A stretch of DNA of 19,214 nt from DASZHJ01 sp035263705 (lineage in GTDB: Bacteria; Pseudomonadota; Alphaproteobacteria; ATCC43930; CGMCC-115725), in NCBI GenBank assembly GCA_035263705.1, contig DATFRA010000178.1, forward strand, positions 1 to 19,214, in the 5' to 3' direction. The position numbers and the translations under genes were made by a program. Positions 14,794 through 19,214 of the stretch are shown piece after piece; position 1 is the stretch's first letter; the number at the start of each line of letters is the position of its first letter. Under the pieces are notes generated by a model. It did not search any database and had not been told where the DNA came from. It worked only from the letters and a program-made list of their open reading frames with translations.

Positions 14794-15957
14794 ATGGCGT
14801 GCACGACTCGAATTTCCGTCTGTTTCCTCTTCGCAGCGGCCTTGCTGGCGACGCCCGCGGCGGCGCAGCTCGCGGGTAAGGAGATCCACCTCGGCATCGG
14901 CGGACCGCTCACCACGAGCTCGGCCTCGCTCGGCACCGAGATGCGGAACGCCGTCGAGCTCGCGATCGCCGAGCAGAACGTGAAAGGCGGCATCCTCGGC
15001 GCCAAGATCGTCGCCACCACCCTCGACGACGCGGCTGATCCCGCGAAGGGCGAGGCACTCGCCAAGCAATTCTGCGACGACCCCGCGCTTCTCGCCGTGG
15101 TCGGTCACGCCAACAGCGGTGTCACCATCGCGGCCTCGGTGGTCTACAACGGCTGCGGTCTCCCGATGGTGACGCCGATGTCGTCCAATCCCGCGGTCAC
15201 CGAGCGCGGGCTTCCCGTCGTGTTCCGCCTGACCAATCGCGACGACCGCAAGGGTCCGGCGATCGCGGGCTACCTCGTCTCCACCATGGGGAAACACCGC
15301 GCCGTGGTGATCGACGACCAGACGCCCTACGGCAAGGGCCTCTCCGACCTCTTCGTGCAGGCCTTCGAGGCCAAGGGCGGCGCGGTGGTGCTGCGCCAGG
15401 GCGTCAAGGTCGGCGACACCGAGTTCGGCGATCTCGTGAAGAGCCTGCCGAAGGATTTCGACGTGCTGTTCTTCGCGGGCATCCGCGAGGGTGCCTTCAT
15501 CCTGAAGGCGATGCGGGCGCAAGGTCTCGAGCAGGTGTTCGCCTGCGGGGACGGCTGCTGGGACAAGAAGAATTTCATCGAGCCCTCGGCGGGCGCCGCC
15601 ACCAAGGGCGAGGGCGTGCGCGTGCTGTCGGCGGCGCCGGCGCTCGGCGAGGTGCCGGGCTCGGCAGAGTTCGCGAAAGCCTACGAGGCGAAGTACGGGC
15701 CGATCAGCAACTACGCCGCCAACGACTACGACAGCGCGCGCGTGGTGATCGCCGCGATCGAGCAGGCCGCGAAGGCGAAGGGTGGACTGCCGGGACGCGC
15801 CGACGTGCTCGCCGCGCTCAAGACGATCAGGTTCCAGGGCATCGCCTACGCCAAGCCCGTCGAGTGGAACGAGAAGGGCGACAGCAAGGCTGCGGTGATC
15901 TTCGTCAACGACGTCGAGGGCGATCGCTTCAAGGAGATCTTCGAGGTCTCGCAGTGA
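14794..15957 (+). CDS. ABC transporter substrate-binding protein, branched-chain amino acid (Liv) family
   Basis: A 387-residue periplasmic protein. A signal peptide (TTRISVCFLFAAALLATPAAA) is probably cut after Ala24. The mature part begins KEIHLGIGGPLTTSSASLGTE and shows the two-lobe type I binding fold: NAVELAIAEQN VKGGILGAK, VVGHANSGVTIAAS, MVTPMSSNPAVTERGLPVVFRL and DDQTPYGKGLSDLF are the recognisable hinge and ligand-site segments of the LivJ/LivK family. It captures amino acids or related amides for an ABC importer, but no permease or ATPase gene is visible here. The ATG at 14794 has AGGGAGG at six bases, better placed than the GTG at 14791. Confidence 0.93.
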   Translation: MACTTRISVCFLFAAALLATPAAAQLAGKEIHLGIGGPLTTSSASLGTEMRNAVELAIAEQNVKGGILGAKIVATTLDDAADPAKGEALAKQFCDDPALLAVVGHANSGVTIAASVVYNGCGLPMVTPMSSNPAVTERGLPVVFRLTNRDDRKGPAIAGYLVSTMGKHRAVVIDDQTPYGKGLSDLFVQAFEAKGGAVVLRQGVKVGDTEFGDLVKSLPKDFDVLFFAGIREGAFILKAMRAQGLEQVFACGDGCWDKKNFIEPSAGAATKGEGVRVLSAAPALGEVPGSAEFAKAYEAKYGPISNYAANDYDSARVVIAAIEQAAKAKGGLPGRADVLAALKTIRFQGIAYAKPVEWNEKGDSKAAVIFVNDVEGDRFKEIFEVSQ

Positions 15958-16000
15958 GGTTCAGGCGGCGGGCGCGTGCCCCCACGGCATTCGCGCCTGC

Positions 16001-16057
16001 CGGGATCAGGCCCGGTTGTGACAGTCCTCCGCTCTCCGTCGCGACCGGGCTGATCCG
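16001..16057. repeat. Imperfect inverted repeat after the binding protein gene
   Basis: CGGGATCAGGCCCGGT (16001-16016) and ACCGGGCTGATCCG (16044-16057) pair with two bulged bases around a 27-base loop. It sits 43 bases after the stop at 15957 and may end that transcript. GGGATCAGGCCCGGTTGTGAC resembles a decayed arm of the CGTCATGCCCGGCC palindrome type at 14586, so it may instead be a repeat remnant. Confidence 0.45.
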
Positions 16058-16081
16058 AATGGAGAAACAGAAAAGAAAGCG

Positions 16082-16128
16082 CCTCATCCTGAGCCGCGAT
16101 GCGAAGCATCGCGAGTCGAAGGACGCAC
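16082..16128 (+). repeat. Hairpin repeat flanking the GIY-YIG gene (3' side)
   Basis: CCTCATCCTGAGC, the perfect 8-bp stem CGCGATGC-GAA-GCATCGCG (16095-16113), then AGTCGAAGGACGCAC. The core contains GCGAAGC, a DNA sequence known to form an unusually stable mini-hairpin. It ends five bases after the GIY-YIG stop codon, reading along the gene's strand, and is inverted relative to the copy on the gene's 5' side. Confidence 0.9.
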
Positions 16129-16133
16129 GGCCG

Positions 16134-16436
16134 TTAGGACTGATCGCCCTTCGCGCGATAGCGTGCGAGCGTGTGTAGGAGCTCAAAATCGCCTCGGATG
16201 AGAGCTTCCTTCTTTGCCCGACTCCAGCCCTTGATTCGCCGCTCCGCCGCGATCGCGTCGGTGAGATATTGGAACTCCTGTTGCCAGACCAGCACGACGG
16301 GGCGCCGCGCGGCCGTGTAGCCGCCGAAGGTGCCCGCATTGTGTTGGGAGACACGAGTCTCCAACGCGCCGCGGGTAATGCCGACGTAGTAGGATCCGTC
16401 TGCACAGCGGAGGATGTAGACGTAAATGTACGTCAA
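16134..16436 (-). CDS. GIY-YIG nuclease domain protein
   Basis: A 100-residue single-domain nuclease of the small GIY-YIG (YhbQ/UPF0213-like) group. VYI (6-8) and YVG (17-19) are the two name-giving strands, followed by the conserved Arg28 in ALETRVSQH, His32, Tyr40 in GGYTAARRPVVLVWQQEF and the metal-binding Glu65 in AIAAERRIKGW; KK at 75-76 continues the C-terminal helix. All catalytic positions are present. The start is TTG at 16436: the only in-frame upstream codons lie inside the hairpin repeat and no ATG or GTG occurs before its TGA. AAGGA of that repeat sits seven bases before TTG. The stop lies five bases from the second repeat. Such solo proteins have poorly known roles; here the repeats suggest mobility, which is inference. 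Confidence 0.88.
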   Translation of the reverse strand: MTYIYVYILRCADGSYYVGITRGALETRVSQHNAGTFGGYTAARRPVVLVWQQEFQYLTDAIAAERRIKGWSRAKKEALIRGDFELLHTLARYRAKGDQS

Positions 16437-16438
16437 TC

Positions 16439-16483
16439 GTGCGTCCTTCGGCTCAGGCCCTCCGGGCCTGGCTCAGGATGAGG
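16439..16483 (-). repeat. Hairpin repeat flanking the GIY-YIG gene (5' side)
   Basis: On the gene's strand it reads CCTCATCCTGAGC, stem CAGGCCC-GGA-GGGCCTG, then AGCCGAAGGACGCAC, ending two bases before the TTG start. The outer 13-14 bases on each side match the copy at 16082-16128, with one change on the right (AGCCGAAGG against AGTCGAAGG), but the stem is entirely different and still perfectly paired. Upstream of it on that strand is GAGAAAATGGT. Confidence 0.9.
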
Positions 16484-16638
16484 ACCATTTTCTCTATTCC
16501 GAAGGGTTCCGGCTGCATCAGCCGCGATCGTCGGCGTCCACGTCGGAGACATGCCCGCCAAGTCGTTTCTCAATCCGCCCAAGAGCAGCGCTCACCGCTC
16601 GTAGTCGTGCAATCAAATACCAAAGGCCCGCAACGGGG

Positions 16639-17103
16639 TCACTCCCGCGCCACCCGTCTCAGCAACTCGACGAGCCGCGTCTGATCGTTGGCGGAGAGGT
16701 GGCGGGCGATCTGGCGCTCGTGGGCGCGCACGCGGTCGGTCAACCGGCGCAGCGTGGTCTTGCCGCTGTCGCTCAGGTGCAGCGCATGGGAGCGACGGTC
16801 GGTAGGCGCGGGCTGACGCGCCACCAGCCCGCGGGATTCGAGCCGATCGATCACCGCGACCACGGTCGAGCGGTCGATGCCGAGGGCGTTGCCCAGCTGG
16901 GTCTGGCTCAGGCCGGGGTTCGCCTCGATCACCACCAGCACGCCGAACTGTCCGGGCGTCAGCTCGGAGGCGCCCACCACCTCGGTGAAATTCTGGAACA
17001 CCGCCACCTGCGCGCGGCGGAGGTTGTAGCCGAGCAGGCTCGAGAGCAGGCCGAGCGAGATCTCGGTCTCCCGGTCCGCACCCCCGGGCTTGTCGCTCGG
17101 CAA
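16639..17103 (-). CDS. MarR-family transcriptional regulator
   Basis: A 154-residue winged-helix repressor. Its helical dimer region includes SLGLLSSLLGYNLRRAQVAVFQNF. DNA-binding helices follow: LTPGQFGVLVVIEANPGLSQTQLGNALGIDRSTVVAVIDRLESRGLV, then the wing RQPAPTDRRSHALHLSDSG with the conserved Asp-Arg-Arg. The C-terminal helix LTDRVRAHERQIARHLSANDQTRLVELLRRVA closes the dimer. The start is TTG at 17103 with GGGGGA five bases before it; no ATG is available near. It diverges from the alpha/beta hydrolase gene, and a perfect inverted repeat in the spacer probably binds it. A weak CCCG-TTG-CGGG hairpin followed by a T-rich stretch lies just past the stop. MarR proteins often respond to phenolic or lipophilic ligands. 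Confidence 0.92.
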   Translation of the reverse strand: MPSDKPGGADRETEISLGLLSSLLGYNLRRAQVAVFQNFTEVVGASELTPGQFGVLVVIEANPGLSQTQLGNALGIDRSTVVAVIDRLESRGLVARQPAPTDRRSHALHLSDSGKTTLRRLTDRVRAHERQIARHLSANDQTRLVELLRRVARE

Positions 17104-17115
17104 TTGAGTCCCCCA

Positions 17116-17136
17116 ACAATGCGGCGCACCGATTGT
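17116..17136. promoter_or_regulatory. Candidate MarR operator
   Basis: ACAAT (17116-17120) and ATTGT (17132-17136) form a perfect inverted repeat with eleven bases between, 21 bases in all, in the 88-base spacer between the divergent marR-type and hydrolase genes. CAAC and GTTG further out extend the symmetry loosely. MarR dimers usually bind palindromes of this size next to their own gene. Confidence 0.5.
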
Positions 17137-17191
17137 CGCCGTTGCTGAGCGAGGATGCGCTAGAGTCCCGCGCGCTTACAAGGCGGTTTCG

Positions 17192-18109
17192 ATGCGCTTG
17201 CGTTTCCTCTCGTTGAGCGACGCCGTGGATGTCTTCGAGGTCGAGGCGTCCGACGGCGCGCGCCTGCCCGTCTACGAGGCGGGCGGCGCCCAGGATGCAA
17301 GGGCTTTGCTGGTGGGCCACGCCAATGGTCTCGCCGCCGGGTCCTATGGTCCGTGGCTCCGCGATCTCGCGCGGCATTTCCGCGTTTTCGCCTTCGATGC
17401 GCGCGGACACGGCGGCTCGTCATGGCCGAAGGGACCGCTGGAGTCCGTCTTCGCGATCGATCGCCTCGCCGACGATCTCGGAGAGATCATCGCGGCCCTG
17501 CGCGCGCGGCTGGGCGGCGTGCGCCTGCATTTCGCGGGTCATTCGCTCGCGGCAGCGGCGGCGGTGCGGCTCGCCGTGCGCGGCATCACGCTGCCGTTCG
17601 AGCGGATCACGCTCTTCGAGCCGCCGATCTTTCCGCCCAGGGACGCGCCCAATTATCCGGAGGCCATCGAGCAGCAGGAGCGTCTCATTCGCGGCGCGGC
17701 GCGCCGGCAGGAGCGCTGGGAGAGTCCCGAGACGCTCCGCGCCTATCTCAGTACGCGCGGCGTGTTTCGCACATTCGTGCCGGCGATGCTCGCGGCCCAT
17801 TGCGGCGCGACCCTCAAGCCCGACCCCGCCGGCAGCTGTGTCCTTTGTTGTCCGCCGCCGGTCGAAAGTACGATCTTCGCGGTGCATCGGGATGCCGACA
17901 CTTGGCAGCTCCTGCCCCGGATCCGGCAGCGCTTCCACCTCGTGAGCGGCGACCCCAGCGCGCCGGACCGGGACTGGGTAAGTGGCGCCATGGCCGGAAT
18001 TGCCGCGCGGATTCCGGGCGCTGATATGGACGTGCTGCCAGGCACCGGCCACATGATGATGTTCCAGCAACCGGAGGCCTGTCGGAACTTGCTGCTACGG
18101 GCGGTTTAG
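17192..18109 (+). CDS. Alpha/beta hydrolase
   Basis: This 305-residue serine hydrolase has the strand-turn VGHANGLAAGSYGPWLRDLA (oxyanion region, about 41-60), VFAFDARGHGGSSWP (65-79), the nucleophile elbow FAGHSLAAAAAV with Ser118, and the likely base His in GTGHMMMFQQPE near residue 290. The acid is likely the Asp in VSGDPSAPDRD (about 250-260). It resembles lipase/esterase or haloalkane-dehalogenase-like hydrolases acting on small esters; the substrate is unknown. An AAGGCGG ribosome binding site precedes the ATG. Its divergence from the MarR gene suggests that MarR represses it. The stop at 18109 is followed by a long gene-free region with a terminator at 18278. Confidence 0.9.
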   Translation: MRLRFLSLSDAVDVFEVEASDGARLPVYEAGGAQDARALLVGHANGLAAGSYGPWLRDLARHFRVFAFDARGHGGSSWPKGPLESVFAIDRLADDLGEIIAALRARLGGVRLHFAGHSLAAAAAVRLAVRGITLPFERITLFEPPIFPPRDAPNYPEAIEQQERLIRGAARRQERWESPETLRAYLSTRGVFRTFVPAMLAAHCGATLKPDPAGSCVLCCPPPVESTIFAVHRDADTWQLLPRIRQRFHLVSGDPSAPDRDWVSGAMAGIAARIPGADMDVLPGTGHMMMFQQPEACRNLLLRAV

Positions 18110-18192
18110 CCGACGCGCTTATCTATGCCGGCAACGCATAGGAGACATGCGCGCCACGCACCTGCTGTGTCACCGATGTCGCACCAACTTCA

Positions 18193-18317
18193 GGAGTCCG
18201 AAGCGGTCGGTGGACCCTCCCTCCGACTGTCCGACGCCGGTTCCCCTGCCGGATCGGACTCCCCCAACGGCGCTTCCGGTGCCCGGTCAATCCCCCCTGA
18301 CCGGGCACCATGTTTTT
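18193..18317 (+). ncRNA. Candidate structured RNA with C-rich loops
   Basis: GGAGTCCGA (18193-18201) can pair with TCGGACTCC (18254-18262) to close a multibranch unit. Inside are a 7-bp hairpin (CGGTCGG with CCGACTG, 18204-18229, loop TGGACCCTCCCT) and a small one (CCGG with CCGG, 18237-18252, loop TTCCCCTG). TCCGA at 18230-18234 can pair with TCGGA at 18254-18258, so the closing stem has a competitor. A strong terminator ends the unit. Every loop is C-rich, as in alphaproteobacterial small RNAs that bind Shine-Dalgarno sequences, but no clear promoter is seen. It could equally be the 3' untranslated region of the hydrolase mRNA. It is not a known riboswitch that I recognise. Confidence 0.4.
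18278..18317 (+). terminator. Rho-independent terminator
   Basis: GGTGCCCGGTCA (18278-18289) and TGACCGGGCACC (18298-18309) form a perfect 12-bp GC-rich stem with the loop ATCCCCCC, followed by ATGTTTTT. This is the best intrinsic terminator in the window, on the plus strand. It ends transcription from the hydrolase gene, the RNA candidate, or both, and insulates the reductase gene at 18414. Confidence 0.85.
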
Positions 18318-18413
18318 GGAGCCCGTGTTCGTCGGCAGTTTTTGTTGACCACACAAACAATTCGGCGCACGAATCAATCTGCCTAGCCTAAGAGAGGGCT
18401 TTCAGGCGCGCCG

Positions 18414-19214
18414 ATGACCTTCGCCGTCACCATCCGTCAGCATGCGGAGTCGATCGCGGTCGAGCCGGGTCAGACGATCCTGGAGGCCGCGCTGACGCAG
18501 GGCGTGCCCTACCCGCACGGCTGCCGCTCCGGGAACTGCGGCGCTTGCAAATCCGTACTCGAGGCGGGCGAGGTCGACCTCGCGCCCTATTCGGAATATG
18601 CGCTCACCGACGAGGAGCGCGCCCAGGGCCTGATCCTCGCCTGCCGCGCCACGCCCTGGAGCGACGCCGGCGTCGCGTGGCTCGGCACCGACGAGGTGGT
18701 CTCGCATCCGCTGCGCCACCTCACCTGCCGCGTCGTCGAGCTCGAGGACCTCACCCACGACATCAAGCGCGTCGGCCTCGAGATCGTCTCCGGCGCTCCC
18801 TTCGATTTCTCCGCGGGCCAGTATGCGGCGCTCCGCGTCGCGCGTTTGCCGGCGCGCGACTTCTCGATGGCGAACCGCCCGGACGAACCCATGCTGGGGT
18901 TCCACGTGCGGCACATGACGGGCGGCGCCGCGAGCCGCTACATCGTGCGCAGCCTCCGGCCCGGCGAGACGGTGCGGCTCGAGGGACCCTATGGCTCCGC
19001 GCACCTGCGAGAGCATCACACGGGACCCATGCTAGCGATCGCCGGCGGCTCGGGCTTGGCACCCATCAAGTCGATCGTGGAGACGGCACTCCGGCGCGGC
19101 GCGCGGCAACCCATCCACCTTTATTTTGGCGTGCGCGACGAGCGCGACCTTTACCTCGAGACGCATTTCGAGGCCCTCGCGGCGGCGCATCCGAACCTGC
19201 GCTTCACGCCGGTG
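18414..19214 (+). CDS. Ferredoxin-fused FAD/NAD oxidoreductase, oxygenase-reductase type (3' end missing)
   Basis: The visible 267 residues form a plant-type ferredoxin followed by a ferredoxin-reductase module. Residues 1-85 bind a [2Fe-2S] cluster through Cys37, Cys42, Cys45 (GCRSGNCGACK) and Cys77 (LACRA), the exact spacing expected. The FAD domain follows: RDFSMANRP (148-156) is the RxYS-like flavin motif, HVRHMTGGAASRYI is next, then GPYG (191-194). The NAD half starts LAIAGGSGLAPIKSI (207-219) and is cut off by the window edge. It passes electrons from NADH to an oxygenase or another partner; domain order fits the reductase components of naphthalene dioxygenase-like and CDP-glucoseen reductase-like families. 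The partner gene is not visible. The ribosome binding site is weak (CAGG). Confidence 0.92.
   Translation, partial: MTFAVTIRQHAESIAVEPGQTILEAALTQGVPYPHGCRSGNCGACKSVLEAGEVDLAPYSEYALTDEERAQGLILACRATPWSDAGVAWLGTDEVVSHPLRHLTCRVVELEDLTHDIKRVGLEIVSGAPFDFSAGQYAALRVARLPARDFSMANRPDEPMLGFHVRHMTGGAASRYIVRSLRPGETVRLEGPYGSAHLREHHTGPMLAIAGGSGLAPIKSIVETALRRGARQPIHLYFGVRDERDLYLETHFEALAAAHPNLRFTPV

Larger units (their letters stand above)
18110..18413. other. Gene-free region between hydrolase and reductase
   Basis: These 304 bases hold a small hairpin CTATGC-CGGCAAC-GCATAG at 18123-18141, the RNA candidate and its terminator, and then a less GC-rich stretch (18310-18390) that includes TTGACC at 18345 and an inverted TTGTT/AACAA pair (18342-18360). 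The last part probably contains the reductase promoter, but no matching -10 box at a normal distance was found. Open frames here are short and carry no recognisable protein. Confidence 0.6.

Noticed and set aside
16082..16483. Integron attC sites or IS ends as the explanation for the inverted repeats
   Set aside because: No integrase, transposase or attC-type R boxes are present, and no target-site duplication is visible outside the pair.
18147..18386. 79-codon frame with a CHRC zinc-ribbon-like start
   Set aside because: The strong terminator at 18278-18317 lies inside it, the Shine-Dalgarno is only two bases from the ATG, and the rest is proline-rich without a second Cys pair.

Overview
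The window is a GC-rich bacterial chromosome segment. It most likely comes from an alphaproteobacterium. It carries a 1613-residue NAD-glutamate dehydrogenase of the giant family, a PmtA-like phospholipid methyltransferase, a Liv-type binding protein and short palindromic repeats of the kinds scattered through alphaproteobacterial genomes. Twenty-one genes are supported; the first and the last run off the window. No rRNA, tRNA, CRISPR array, phage gene or classical insertion sequence was seen.

Layout. 1-1401: two minus-strand genes (alpha/beta hydrolase, PmtA-like methyltransferase) separated by a cluster of hairpin repeats. 1590-6839: NAD-glutamate dehydrogenase and a glyoxalase-fold protein, probably one transcript. 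6853-8715: a small helical protein, a membrane isoprenylcysteine-methyltransferase-like protein and a CmcJ/AsaB-like oxygenase. 8845-10616: four closely spaced minus-strand genes (beta-barrel protein, ABM monooxygenase fold, DUF3303, glutathione transferase) diverging from a HTH-WYL regulator at 10716; the arrangement suggests a regulated stress or detoxification operon. 11756-15957: a two-helix membrane peptide, a cysteine hydrolase, a KstD-like flavoprotein and an orphan amino-acid binding protein. 16134-16436: a GIY-YIG nuclease. 16639-18109: a MarR regulator diverging from an alpha/beta hydrolase, with a candidate operator between. 18110-18413: a gene-free region with a structured, C-rich-loop RNA candidate ending in a strong terminator. 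18414 onward: a ferredoxin-flavoprotein reductase.

The most interesting signal is the repeat family linked to the GIY-YIG gene. The gene fits almost exactly between two inverted copies of a 45-47 base hairpin element, 5 bases from one and 2 bases from the other, and the element supplies its Shine-Dalgarno sequence. Another inverted pair without a gene lies at 12708-12825. The copies keep their outer sequences, differ in stem sequence while staying perfectly paired, and mostly have GNA triloops. This resembles the REP/REPIN plus RAYT transposase arrangement, but with a GIY-YIG nuclease in place of the transposase. The link is inferred from layout and not shown. The second candidate is the RNA-like structure at 18193-18317.
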